Positions 24,401 to 34,720 of a stretch of 64,000 nt of DNA are shown here, piece after piece. Made by a program: the position numbers and the translations under genes. The stretch covers positions 33,501 to 97,500 of the forward strand of contig JAVGVS010000707.1 of the NCBI GenBank assembly GCA_032718565.1. Reading direction: 5' to 3'. The stretch comes from Distichodus sexfasciatus (taxonomy: Eukaryota; Chordata; Actinopteri; Characiformes; Distichodontidae). The notes beneath the pieces are model-generated. The model was given only the letters and a program-made list of their open reading frames with translations. It did not search any database and was not told the DNA's origin. Position 1 is the first letter of the stretch. The number at the start of each line of letters is the position of its first letter.

Positions 24401-27400
24401 ATTTCCACGGCCCGACCCAGGCTCAGACCCTCCAACCCTGGGCACACAAGCACTGGACACAGGCAGGGCGGATCGGGAGGTGGGCACGACACTCTCCATG
24501 CAAATATTAGCCTCATTCTGATTTGCTATTATTCATATTTGAAATTGTCAATGATCTTTGTTTCTGAATATTTTTGTATGTGTGCTGGGGCTAGGTGACA
24601 GTGACAAGATGAAGCAGCTGGAGGAGAAAATCCAAAGTCTGACCAAAGACCTGCACGACCTGCAGTCAACACTGCGCAACATGAACGAGAAATTTCAGGA
24701 AGAGCTACGCAAACCAGGCTTCAATGGCGGTAAGACACCAGCCGATGCTGCCCAGCCTGAGATGAAGGAGACCATCCATAGCATCCAGACCAAACTGGAC
24801 CAATTGGACAACAGAACCCAGGCCCACGACAAGACGCTGGTCAGCATCAACAACCACCTGGTCAACGGCAGAGGAGGAGGAGGCGGCGGAAACGATTTAG
24901 GGCTGGGCGGAGGAACAGGCGGAGAACAGATCAGCACCGCCATGAAGGAGGAGATCTTGAGGGAGCTGGAGCGCAGGGTGTCGCTGTCCTGCACAGCCTG
25001 CCAGGCTGGGGTGGAGGAGCTGCGGAGGCAGCAGCAGCGGGACCAGGAAAGGATTCTTGCGTTGGAGAAACAGATCAGCGCCATGGACCAGCGCCACCGC
25101 CAGGCCATGGAGGGATTACGACGCGACCTGACTCGCTCTCAAGGCTGCTGTGACACAGTGACTGAGCTCAGAACCAGACTTAATGACATGGAGAGAAGGG
25201 TCAGCTCCACGTCGGAGGCCTGCGATAACTTGCAGGACCGACTGGACAAAGAGCTGAAAGGGATCGGAGACGGTAAAGGTGGAGGATTTGGAGGAGGTGG
25301 AGGAGAACTGGTGATAACGGGCGAAAAGTTTGACAAGTACCTTCAAGACCTGGAGAGGCGCCTCAACGGTACAGTACAGAGGACAGAAGAAAACTGTGCC
25401 TACATGGAGAATGACTTGAAGGACTTGTTCCAAACAGAGGTTAGAGACATCAACAGACGTTTTAATGACCAAGATTTCCGAATCACCTACATGGACCAGG
25501 ATATTGGAGTTGTGAAGGAGACTGTGTTTGACCACGACAAGCGCTTGACTCAGCTGGAGAATGTCACTTCTCATTTGGACAAGAGGATACTTGAATGTGC
25601 TTCCTGCTCCTCATCTGGGGGTGGCTTCAGAGGTGACTCTAAAAGACCCCCAGGAGCAGGAAGTGACCTGGGTGGTGAGAATACGGTGAAATCCCTGGAA
25701 TGGAAGGTCATTGCCAATGAGGACGAGATCAAAAGGTTCAACACCCGACTTAAAGACCTGTCCGTGTCCGGCGACTCGCTCACTGACAAGGTGGTCGATC
25801 TCAGTAATGACATTCGGAAGATCAAGGCACTAACAGGTGACAATGGTGAGCACTTCCAGAGAATCGTGACCGAGATTGAAAACTGTGGGCTCTGCAGGGC
25901 GGTGCAGGATGATCTGAAAAAGCTGAAGAACATCACAAACCATGTGGTGGACCGCTGGCAAACCGATTTGAACTACATCAAGGGCAGAATGGACTCCGGC
26001 CAAACTGGGTGCTGTTCTGGTCTGCAGGAGGAAGTGGACAAACTCAAGGAGGAGGTGCAGAAGTGTGGTGGACAGTGTAAGATCAATTTAGGGACTCCAA
26101 CAGGTGCCGGAGAACTTGATGACCCCCAGAAACCTCTAGACGGCCACGTTATTGGCAGCAATAATGCCAACCTCAGGTCGCTCCAGGGAGAGTTGTCTGA
26201 GGTCATCCTCACATTCAGCTCCATTAACGACACACTTAAGGGTTTGGAGCACAGCGTCCACAAACACGACAGCGTCCTCACCGACCTGGGCAACACCAAG
26301 GACAAAATCATCTCTGAGATTGACAAGATCCAGCAGGAGCTGACGGAGCACATGGAGGACAGTAAAATGCGCTTTGACCATGTGGACCGGGACGTCAAGC
26401 GCTTTGGAAACAACTTTGTGGTGGAGATGGGCGACTGCAAGAGGACGGGCGATGGGCTAGACAAGAGGCTTTCCAAACTGGAAGGCGTCTGTGGCCGACT
26501 GGATTCTGTGTCGGACAACTTGCAGAAAATAAAGGAAGGCCTTAACAAGCATGTATCGGGTTTGTGGAGTTGTGTGGATGAGCTTAACGCCACTGTCAGC
26601 TCCCACAGCAGCTTCATCAGCACCCTGCAGGACACTCAGCTGGACGGAATCCACAGCAAGATCAAGCAGCTCAACTCCTCAGTGCTGCACATTCACAGAC
26701 AGTTCCAGAGCATCACAGAGCAAGACTTAAGAGGTTTGCATTTCTTAAGTATTAAGTAGCTTAGATGTGAAAGTGTACAACGGAGGTGTAACAGTTCTCT
26801 AAACTTTTCTTCTACAATGTTAGCAGTGTTTACCAAAGCCTGATGTCTTACACATTAAATTAATGTCACACATCTAAAGGATGTGTTTCAGTGGACAACA
26901 CTGGTGGTGGTGGTCTAGTGGTTAATATACTTACCTCTGGACTAAGAGGTTGTGAGTTGGAGTCCTACCTCCAACACCACCATCAATGGGTTCCTGAGCA
27001 AGACCCTTAATGCCAAGTTGCTTCAGGGAGACAGTCCCTGAAATTAGAAAATAGGAAGTCCCTCTGGATAAGAGTGATCACAGTACACAATGCACTACAA
27101 CAAAATGTTATCCCTGCATTTGACCCACCCGTTAAGGAGAGTGGGCGGCAACTTTTCAGCAGCGTCTGAGGAACAGTGCCTGGGGATGGTATCTTGTTCC
27201 TCAGTGTATAATTCTTTTTCATTACGGCAAACATCTTACTTAAAGAGCAAGTGCAACCTTTTCATGCACTTACCTGGATAACTGTTCTTGTGTTTTTTGC
27301 TTATTGCTTCATAATTGGTGTGTTGTGGGGGAAATTTTTGAGCATTTGCAGCATTGAGGTGTTAAAACGCTCTGTGTCTTATTGCAGGTTTGCCCGGACT

Positions 27401-30400
27401 CCCAGGCCCTCAGGGTGAGAGAGGTTTACCAGGACTTCCTGGACCTAAAGGGCCTCCAGGCAGGGACGGACCACTGGGCAAACCAGGTGTGGAAGGGCCA
27501 AGAGGACCTCCAGGTAAAACACCTGTTACATCACTCATGTGGAACTAGCTCCAACGTGGAGTCATTACTCATCAGAGACACCCAGCCTCACCTCTAATTA
27601 CTGGTTTAGAAGTAAAACTACTTTTACTTTGGATAAAAAATTGCTTTGGGTCATTGTCGTTATTTGACTGGCCCAATTTGTGTGGTGCAAACAGTCTGAA
27701 GAGACGCGTAATAGATGTGCTCACCATTTGAACCTTTCTCGTTTCAGGTCTCAGAGGAGAAAACGGTAGGAGTTTTTATTTTCCTAGAATTCCTCTGGCA
27801 GCTGAGTTCCAGTCAGAACCCTGGGGCTGTTTTAAATAGAGCACATGTTGCCAATCAAATTAGAACTGCTGTCAAGGGTCATTAGATGTCAGATGTGAGT
27901 GTGTATGGGGGTTTGTTTCTGTGTGGAGTGTGTGGGGCGGCAATGAGAGTTGCTTCATGTCGTTTTGGTTTTGTGTGTGTGTGGTGGTCATATGGTTTGC
28001 AGCCTGTGTTTTATCTCGGATTACACCAGTGGTTCTCAACATTTTTTCAGCAGGGCCGCCCTTTTGTAGATAAAAATATTTTTGAGCCCCCCATTTCTCA
28101 CTTATGTTGTGATTTAGGCCTCTCATTTGCACAAGTTTGCTTCATAATGACATTTCACATGATCACAAGCTGTTGCATGATATATCCCAAAACTATGTAG
28201 ATGTGGTGAAAAGTTTACCATTTCTCCCTATTAAATTTGTACAGGAATGTGTTAAGTAGAAACGCAGTGTTGTACCGAAAGCCCCTGTTGTGGACACACA
28301 TATTTGATGATAGTCACCTTACTAAAAACATACAGAGAATGTCTAATTAGTAAATGGCAAAAGGATCAAAATGATGTGTTCTTGATACCTTAAAATGTCC
28401 AGAATAAGCAATTTCGTAGATAATAATATTTCACTTATTTAAAAATTGAGACAAAGATTCCAGTTTTACCAGTCCCTTAAAATGTACAATTTACAACCTG
28501 CACAAACTAATAGCATTCTTTTTTTTTACGACACAGTACATATTAAAGTCCACATATAACTTGAAAGTGTACTGCATTATTTTTACTAGGGATGCACCGA
28601 TCCGGTACATGGATCAAATATCGGCGCGGTAACGACTCAAATAGCTGGATCAGAGGCATTGGGTCGATCTATGGAGTCGATCTGTTCAATTAAAGTATAG
28701 GTTTTTCCATGTTTGCGTATGCGTGCATGAACAATTGGTTCTCTATGGGAAGTGGCACTGCAGTAAAGCTGGTTTATTGTTCGACATTCACACTAATTCC
28801 TACATATTGATACGACAATGAGCAGAACAAGCAACACAACACACTACAACCCCAAAAGCAAATCACAGCATTATACTGTTTAATTTCTGTTTAATACCAT
28901 CTCTCACTCACAATCTCTGTGTTCCTGGTGGTTTAATTTAGCATATACATATGGGTGTGTAATTATTACGTTGTTTTAGTTAGGAAAACGGTATTTAAGT
29001 CAAGTTTTTTCTTACGCATAACAGTATAAACTCACTCTCCTCTTCACAGAGTAATACACAACTTATTAATGAAAATCTGCTATCGGATCGGTACTTGGGA
29101 CCGGCCGATACCCACAGCCCAAGTATTGGCATGGTTGCTATCGGAACTGCATACAAAGCTTGCAGATTCAACACACTTGCACAGGAGACACAACATGGTC
29201 TTTTCATTGTTTTTGTCTCAATTTTTTAAATTAATATAACATTACTGTCTACACGTTTGCTTAAACTGCATTATAAAGTATCAGGAACATGCCATTTTGC
29301 CAATTTTGCCATTTTCTCAAGAGATGTTAATTCACTGTACGTTTGTTTGTAGTAAGGACAGTATCGTGAAATGAACGCGCTCGCAACAGGGGTGCTTTTT
29401 CTCGGCCAATTTCAGCACAACAACAGCACCTATGAAGCAGACTTCAGTCACATCAACATCTGTGTGGGAATTTTCACTTGGTCCCACAATTAATTTTGCG
29501 TTAAAAAGTAACATTTCCACATTAATCACATGCAGTAACGTGTTAAGATTTTTAACCCTACTTTCAACATACTTATTCAGAACTGCCTTTCCTCTTTATA
29601 TATGCTTTAAAACTCAGTCAGCTTCCTGTGGGAAGAAAAAATAAACAAAACCTGAACATTTGGTCAAGTCAGGGTTGCAGCTGTAAGACTGACACTCTTA
29701 GTTCATTTTCAGTGCCCTACGTTAGCTTTGCCCCCACTTTGGGAAACACTGGGTTGGACAAATGTATTTCTGAAAATTGTGTGTCGTTTTGTTTTGTGTA
29801 TACAATATGTAGGTCTGCCGGGAGTGGATGCCAACGTGCCTCGCGTCTCCTTCTCCGCTGCTCTCACGAACCCCATGTCTAATCCAGGAACAATCGTCTT
29901 TGATAAGACCTTTGTTAACGAGGGACATTTTTACAACCCACGTACAGGTAAACGTTTCCAGATTAGAAACACACTTTTATGCATCTGGATCTCAAATCAG
30001 TGCCTCAGCAGTGGAGTGGTGGCAGTGTGGTGGTGGAGGACTTGCTGAAGAGCTAGAGGTTGTGGTTTGGAGCCTGATATTTCAAGATTCTTAATTTGTC
30101 ACATGCAAAGTTATACAAATACAACATTTATTCCTAAGTCTATGCAAATTAAAATAGAAATTGAGTTAAACAAACATAAAATAATGTTAAAAGCATACAG
30201 GTAAGCAAAAGGTGGGTGTCATTTAGCGACAAATAAAGGCATGCCAGAATGTAAGTGCATTGGGTTAATATTTCTAAAACTGTCCGACCAACATGAAGAC
30301 TAACCAATAGAATTGTTTTATGACAATATATAAAAATGAGCAAAAATGGATTTACAAGGGTGTGGCCTGACAGCGACGATACGCGAAGTAAGTGGGTAAT

Positions 30401-30849
30401 GAAGCATATACAATAAGTTTTAACTGGCATTCTTGGGGGATGGGGATTTTTTTTTACCCATAACTTTAATGCTTTATGCATAACCAGTGGTTAAAGCGTA
30501 CAAACTGGTATGTGTTATGTATGCAGGAATCTTCACAGCGCCTCTAGACGGTCACTACTTCTTCAGCGCCATCCTGACCGGCCACAAGAACGAGAAGATC
30601 GAGGCGGTGCTGTCTAAGTCCAACTACGGCATGGCGCGAGTGGATTCCACGGGATACCAGCAGGAAGATCTGGAGAACAAGCCCACGGTGGAGGTGAAGC
30701 CCACGCCAGGCTCGCTGGGTGTCTTCAACATCATCCTCCCCCTGCAGGCGCACGAGACTGTGTGTATCGACCTGGTCACGGGCAGACCGGCGTATTCAGT
30801 GGAGCCTCTCACCATCTTCAGCGGCATGCTGCTTTACGAGGACATTTAG
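18331..30849 (+). CDS. emilin1: EMILIN1 (elastin microfibril interfacer 1), exons 2-8
   Basis: This is a secreted extracellular-matrix glycoprotein of elastic fibres. Family knowledge: the EMI domain restrains pro-TGF-beta processing and the gC1q head drives trimer assembly and binds integrins alpha4beta1 and alpha9beta1. Seven exons join in frame into about 1023 codons after exon 1: 18331-18453, 24271-24479, 24595-26733, 27388-27513, 27748-27765, 29813-29947 and 30527-30849. Intron 2 is phase 2 and all later ones phase 1. Domain order is the EMI domain with seven cysteines, a Gly-rich linker, a long coiled-coil region, a collagen stretch and the gC1q domain. Blocks such as LQGELSEVIL and KIISEI match EMILIN1 better than EMILIN2 or 3. 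Whether it is the fish a or b paralogue cannot be told. No frameshift or premature stop was seen. Confidence 0.95.
18850..19690 (+). repeat. SINE family 1 split by a DNA transposon
   Basis: The SINE head GGGGCAGTTGGTAGTGTGAT (18850-18877) is separated from its body (19512-19690, with GATGAGCAAGATACCGTTCC and CTTCATGGATGGGTCAAATG) by a TIR element. The SINE was therefore present before the transposon arrived. Confidence 0.7.
18878..19511. mobile_element. TIR DNA transposon, 634 bp
   Basis: Perfect 19-base terminal inverted repeats GGCTACGTTCACACTGCCA and TGGCAGTGTGAACGTAGCC, flanked on both sides by AAA, a possible 3-bp target duplication as in PIF/Harbinger-like elements. The interior is rich in GATCGGATTTG and its complement. 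No transposase is visible. Superfamily assignment is uncertain. Confidence 0.8.
19515..20060 (+). repeat. Composite repeat B (paralogue of 10985-11620)
   Basis: SINE 1 body, then a spacer with GATCAAGCAGAAGCGTATAA and GAACCTTGTGGGACTACTGA, then TTGCTGATGAATGATGAAGG and a second SINE 1 tail. The order is the same as at 10985-11620, with scattered small differences. Confidence 0.7.
20613..21310 (+). mobile_element. hAT-like transposon, 698 bp, complete ends
   Basis: Ends CAGTGTTGGGGAG and CTCCTCAACACTG are inverted repeats, flanked by GCCATGAG (20605-20612) and GACATGAG (21311-21318), 7 of 8 identical. No transposase frame. Inverted-orientation relatives lie at 9490-10263, 38587-39150 and 44870-45200. 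Confidence 0.8.
21320..21612 (+). repeat. Chimeric SINE: family 3 head, family 1 body, family 3 tail
   Basis: Head GGTCGCCTCTGAACCAAGAG with a tRNA-like B box belongs to the SINE type at 26910 and 62267. From about 21390 it switches to the family 1 body (GTACCACCGAGGAACTGAGG, CACTGTGTGCTGTGCTGTGT). It then returns to a family 3 tail (TAGATAAGAGGATCTGCTAA, ATAAATGTAA). Confidence 0.6.
22549..23249. mobile_element. TIR DNA transposon, 701 bp
   Basis: Left end GGCGCAATCCCAATACCCCC and right end GAGAAATGGGATTGGGCC, with internal TTAGCCCTACC and GGTAGGGCTAAGG inverted blocks. Both flanks carry AAA. Lacks a transposase frame. Superfamily not assigned. Confidence 0.65.
23336..24036 (-). mobile_element. 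Solo LTR, family B, 701 bp (minus)
   Basis: On the minus strand it starts TGTCACATCTGCGG and ends GAGTAACATGACA, with an AATAAA signal near its 3' end (plus-strand complement TTTATT around 23392). Flanks GTATC (23331-23335) and GTGTC (24037-24041) differ at one base of a 5-bp target duplication. It lies alone, so it is a solo LTR. Confidence 0.7.
24085..24245 (+). repeat. GGGGACA-type dispersed repeat, copy 2
   Basis: Shares TTTGTGGGGACA, GTCCCCATAAGGA-like and AGTCATTATGGGAGTCTGTG blocks with 7143-7410. It ends about 25 bases before the exon 3 acceptor, so the pyrimidine tract region of this intron is partly repeat-derived. Confidence 0.6.
24271..24479 (+). CDS. emilin1: EMILIN1 exon 3: C-terminal half of EMI domain and linker
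   Basis: Acceptor TTGTTAAAG, donor GTGGGC. Encodes YRTYMRPKYKVAYK and then MEWKCCHGYSGEDC with the last three EMI cysteines, followed by a Pro/Gly/Ser-rich linker. Phase 1 at its 3' end. Confidence 0.95.
24595..26733 (+). CDS. emilin1: EMILIN1 exon 4: coiled-coil region
   Basis: A single 2139-base exon with acceptor GGGCTAG and donor GTTTGC. It encodes about 713 residues dominated by heptad-like Leu/Ile/Val patterns, the central coiled coil that helps EMILIN1 oligomerise. A glycine-rich break lies near 24875-24925 and a smaller one near 25280-25310. Paired cysteines recur (SCTAC, GCC, CASC, CGLC, CCSG, CGGQC). Seven N-x-S/T sequons are visible (DNRT, LNGT, ENVT, KNIT, INDT, LNAT, LNSS). Long antisense frames here are by-products of its composition. 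Confidence 0.95.
26738..27387 (+). other. EMILIN1 intron 4 with SINE 3 and SINE 1 fragments
   Basis: Contains a family 3 SINE (about 26910-27075: GGTGGTCTAGTGGTTAATAT head, CCCTGAAATTAG and CTCTGGATAAGAG near its end) joined directly to a minus-strand family 1 fragment (about 27076-27205). Confidence 0.65.
27388..27513 (+). CDS. emilin1: EMILIN1 exon 5: collagen-like stretch
   Basis: A 126-base exon between ATTGCAG and GTAAAA. It encodes fourteen uninterrupted Gly-X-Y triplets beginning GLPGLPGPQGERG. With the mini-exon that follows, this forms the short triple helix joining the coiled coil to the gC1q head. Confidence 0.95.
27748..27765 (+). CDS. emilin1: EMILIN1 exon 6: 18-base collagen mini-exon
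   Basis: Acceptor CGTTTCAG, donor GTAGGA. Adds two Gly-X-Y triplets (GLR, GEN) in phase 1-1, so skipping it would keep the frame. Confidence 0.85.
27766..29812 (+). other. EMILIN1 intron 6
   Basis: A 2.05-kb intron. Apart from an hAT-like fragment (28587-29165) no coding or RNA feature is recognised. Confidence 0.7.
28587..29165. mobile_element. hAT-like fragment
   Basis: Left end TAGGGATGCACCGATCC matches the 5357 family, and the body matches 22230-22548. The right end (GCTATCGGAACTGCATAC) is degraded and no target duplication is visible. Confidence 0.55.
29813..29947 (+). CDS. emilin1: EMILIN1 exon 7: start of gC1q domain
   Basis: Acceptor TATGTAG, donor GTAAAC. Encodes one last collagen-like GLPG then VPRVSFSAALTNP, the first beta strand of the C1q fold, and FNxxxYNPRTG-like residues typical of its end. 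Phase 1 at both ends. Confidence 0.95.
29948..30526 (+). other. EMILIN1 intron 7 with LINE-type tail
   Basis: 30085-30130 read on the minus strand contains TTTGCATGTGACAAATTAAG, a LINE-type 3' end. Nothing else recognised. Confidence 0.5.
30527..30849 (+). CDS. emilin1: EMILIN1 exon 8: gC1q head and stop
   Basis: Acceptor TATGCAG, stop TAG at 30847-30849. Encodes the rest of the C1q fold, ending SGMLLYEDI. The loop motif DLENKP is present with its glutamate at 30673-30675. In human EMILIN1 the equivalent glutamate (E933) is needed for alpha4beta1 integrin binding, so adhesion function is probably kept. The protein ends a few residues earlier than the human one. Confidence 0.95.
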
Positions 30850-32221
30850 GGCTTTGGGAGGACGTCCCGTTTAAACTCCCTGACTGAAAGGCGACTGAGA
30901 TTCGGCGAAACGACGGGGCCAAAATTCGACCCACTAAACGATGTCTGTTTGCCAGCCGGAGAGGGCGGTGCTTTTCCTCCGGCGTCCTTTTTCAAACCCA
31001 CTGATTTTGTTTGTTGTAAGACGTGTGAACTTCCCAAAGACAGAAACAGAAATATGATTTTTTTGTTAAAAACTGTGGTTCTTGCTATGTTTATGGTATC
31101 CTGTATTGGAGAGGTGTGGTAACTGATACTACTGCGAGGTTTTTATTTTTTGATATTTGACAATGTTATTGATATACCTACAAGTTATAGGAAATCACAG
31201 GCATGAGTCGTACTGCGAGTAGGGCTGGACAAATAACCCAAAATTTATCGAAAACCGACAAAATCATGGCCATGACGTTGATTTCAATTAATTTTTTAAT
31301 TCTTTTAATACACGTTAATGTAGTGTCACTTTGAAAACATACTAGTGTGTGTGTTGTCACATGACTCTGTCCCGTCCAGTCTGCACTACATCCTTCACTT
31401 ATTTTAAAATTGCAAAGATATTCACTCTTTCACTAGAAAAATAGCCCAGCTTTAGTAGTATAGTGCATTTACAGTACAAACCCAGTACAAACGAAATAAT
31501 TGTTCATGCAATTTAACATGATATTGATTTCAGGTGATATCGCCCAGCCCTAACTACGAGTCGTTTTTCATGCACTAAAGCTGACCGTGAGGTCTGTTAT
31601 TAGACTTACGTCTAATACCCACGTACGAAGTTGCACAGTACAGTACTCGCCTGCCAAAGTGTTAGACTCACCGTCAAGGTTTTTAGGGCTAAGCTTGTGT
31701 ATGTGTAAAACCCAGCAGTTTATACCACGTTGTGGACGTTAATAATCCTCCACACCTTTCAGACGTTTGGATTCCTCAGACTTCTTGTTACTATGCAGTG
31801 AGATGAATGCTTAATGACCATATTTACATCAAGATAGATCTTTTACTAACACAGCACAGGATAATCTGAAATATAAACCGCAAAAAGCTGAAGAAGAGAA
31901 GCAGCGAGCGCTGACTGACCATCTCCGAGCTGAAAGAGGAGTGATGTCCACTACTGCAGCGCCGCCAAGAACAACACGAGCTGATCTTATCTTACACACG
32001 GCTTTCTGCTTTCTTTAAAGCGACTGATAGCCATCGTTAGGGTCACTGGAGTGTTTGTGAGAGAGAGTACACAGCACAGTCAAAGACAATTAGATTTTTC
32101 CTGTGGGATTTGTTCCAGGCCCGTGATCCGAAATCCAGTCAGGAAGTTCGAGTCATGAGCCGACTCAAGATAATTAACAAAGATCCTTTTTTATTGTAAA
32201 GTGCCTATAAAAAGTAATAAA
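30850..32221 (+). other. EMILIN1 3' UTR candidate, first poly(A) signal
   Basis: The first canonical AATAAA I noted downstream of the stop is at 32216-32221; another lies at 33776-33781. A hAT-like insertion (31220-31552) lies within. The actual transcript end cannot be decided from sequence. Confidence 0.35.
31220..31552. mobile_element. TAGGGCTGG-type hAT-like MITE, 333 bp
   Basis: Ends TAGGGCTGGAC and CGCCCAGCCCTA, flanked by ACTGCGAG (31212-31219) and ACTACGAG (31553-31560), 7 of 8 identical. It is the least disrupted copy of the family found at 1313, 13142 and 17790. It begins 370 bp after the EMILIN1 stop. Confidence 0.8.
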
Positions 32222-32389
32222 GTACACTGCCTCTCTGTTCTATAAAACTTTGATCTATAAAATGTGCCGCTGTGACTAGTTCTGTCCGTCCACTCTTGAA
32301 AAAATGCCGAAGAACATTTAATACTACATTACTGCAGTTTTGTTCCTCACCAAACTCAAACATCAAGCGTTCTAGTTCTAGACGGCGTG

Positions 32390-33500
32390 TTTGGGACGCT
32401 GATGATTGTTACAAAGTAATAATAACTGGAGCTGAGGGAGGGGTTAAAATTCAGAGGAAAGAAGTTAGAAATTCCAAGATTAAAGTCGTAAATTTACGAG
32501 AAGAAACACTCGCTTATTAATGAGAAATTTCAAAGATTTAAGTCGCACATTTACAAAAGAATATTCCGTTTATATCGGAAAGTTACGCATTTGCAACAAT
32601 AAGTTCAAATTCCAAGATTAAAATTGCTAATTTAAGACATTGTTATGATTTTGGGTCAAAAACTTGTCAGAGAATATCTAAGGTTTTTTCCCGTTAATTT
32701 GTGGCTTTAATCTCAGAATTTCTCAAATCTCATAATTTTCTTTTTGCTAATCTATGACTTAGAATATAAAAACTATTAAACTAGCAGTTTGCTGAGAGTA
32801 TAAATAAATGCGTTGGCAACTAAAAAATGGGCTGGAAATATGCTTGCGATATTCTTCAAAGTATACTTCCATAAACAAAAAGTATGTAACAGATTTAGTT
32901 TTATAGTATAAGTACATAAGTTGAACCTACAGACAATCTTGCTGAAGTATTGTGAAATTTCGACAGCATGTTAGGGCTGCTGATGAATATTACAAAATAA
33001 TAATAACTGGAGCTGAGAGAGGGGGTAAAATTCAGAGGAAACATTCATATTCTCTAACTTTGCAGTCATACACTGACAAGAAAAACATCCAAGTTGCAAA
33101 TTTGCAAGAAAAAGCGTGAATATTCTCTTTATATCGGAAAGTTACACATTTGCAACAAAAGGTTCACATTCTGACATTAAAGTTGTAAATTTATGAGGAA
33201 AAAGTGTAAATATTTTCAAACATTGTAAAGATTATACATTTAAAAGCTAAATTGTCTAATTTGTCTAACTTTTATTATGTCAGAGAATATCTGAGTTTTT
33301 CCCCATTCATTTGCGACTTTAATCTCAAAAATTTGGAACTAATTTACACCTTTATGATGTTAGAGATTATCTGATCTTTTTCCTGTTATTTGTAGCTTTA
33401 ATATCAAATTCAAGCAAATTTATGACTTAGTAGTGTAACTTTAATCTTGAAATTTCCGATTTTTTCTCTGAATTTTAACCCCTCCCTTAGTTGCAGTTTT
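32390..33500. mobile_element. Foldback (long inverted repeat) element
   Basis: The left block GGAGGGGTTAAAATTCAGAG near 32435 has its inverted complement CTCTGAATTTTAACCCCTCC near 33468. A second, diverged left end (GGAGCTGAGAGAGGGGGTAA) occurs near 33010, so the element is internally duplicated with a spacing of about 580 bp. The interior is full of AAAGTCGTAAATTTACGAG-like words. No coding capacity. Confidence 0.7.
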
Positions 33501-34056
33501 TCATCTACATGTTCCTGATATGCTGTTATATGAAAGAGACGGCAAAATCTACGTAAACACAAATATTTTGTGTGTGAAAGTAAAGTTGGTGACAGGTTCT
33601 CTGTGTTTCATCATGAACTGTTTGTCTTCCCGGCCCAAACTGCAAGGACTTGTCATTTCTAAATGGAATTATAGCAAACAAACACGTGAAATAAAGGAAA
33701 CCTCACTTCATGTGAAAGTCCTCAACACAGTTTTCCCTGTGACCTTGAATGTGTATGCTGCCATTTCTTGTTTTAAATAAAGATATTTAATTTTACACAC
33801 CTCAATCTCTCCTGGTGGTGGAACTGCAGACGGCTGTCGTATTTCACGCTTTCACATATTAAAAGTCAAGTATATTTCCAAGTACACTTGCATGATTGCA
33901 TAGTTAACTACTCTTATAAAGTAAAAGGTAAAATTAGTCTCAAAAAGTATGGAAAACACTAACAAGTCTTTCAATCATTTTTTGCACTAAATTATTGAAT
34001 TGGAATTGACTAATTATTGAAATCAAACATTTGTTAGTGATTTATTTCAATATTTT
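33501..34056. other. Non-coding stretch with poly(A) signal
   Basis: The 86-codon frame 33520-33780 has no recognised motif. AATAAA at 33776-33781 could be a distal 3' end of EMILIN1. Nothing else recognised. Confidence 0.35.
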
Positions 34057-34283
34057 TTAGCGTGTGATTATTTGTCGTCGTGAACACGCCACCGCACAGC
34101 ACACAGTGCACCACAACCAAATGTGACCTCTGCATTTAACCCATCCGTGAAGGAGCAGTGGGCAGCTTGGGGACGGTAGCTTGCTCATGAGTACCTCAGT
34201 GGTAACTTTTACTGGCCCTGGATTCGAACCTGCAACCTTCAGATCACAGGCCGAACACCCTACTGTTACGCCACCAACTGCCT
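34057..34283 (-). repeat. SINE family 1 copy (minus)
   Basis: Starts GTGATTATTTGTCGTCGTGA and reads in reverse through CACCACAACCAAATGTGACC and CCCATCCGTGAAGGAGCAGT to the head complement CCACCAACTGCC. One of the best-preserved copies. Confidence 0.8.
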
Positions 34284-34564
34284 AAATTGGTTCAGTTTTG
34301 GGTCATAAGAGTAAATTTTGCATAAAGTGTACTTGGAAATATCCTTGACTTTAATATACTTAATAAACCACACTTTAGTTAGGTTTCCTTCTTGTTCAAG
34401 TATAAATATTTACATGGTAATAGTTTAATTCATTATACTGCATTTCCTTCAACTTCAAATTAATTTTATTTCTGAATTGGAACCAGCTGTTCTCATAAAA
34501 TCTGATTTCTATGATAGTGCTGATAAAATTATTTTCTATAGAAGAATTCTATTGTGGAAATGTA

Positions 34565-34720
34565 GAATAGATAACTTTCTGCACATTGTTCAAAGAGAAA
34601 CAAGGGGAAAAGGCAACTGATAAAGCAGACAATAACACTTGAATCACTGCAAACAAGCGTGCTGCAAGTTACCGTTGCTTGCTGGAACATTTCCGGTGTG
34701 CAGTCATGGGCTGTAGTATG
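34565..34720. repeat. Dispersed repeat, pair with 15456-15605
   Basis: Shares ACTTTCTGCACATTGTTCAA and AGCAGACAATAA with the upstream copy. Class unknown. Confidence 0.5.

Noticed and set aside
24695..26635. Antisense open frames of 120-220 codons opposite EMILIN1 exon 4
   Set aside because: They mirror the composition of a long sense exon that matches a known family throughout. No independent motif.
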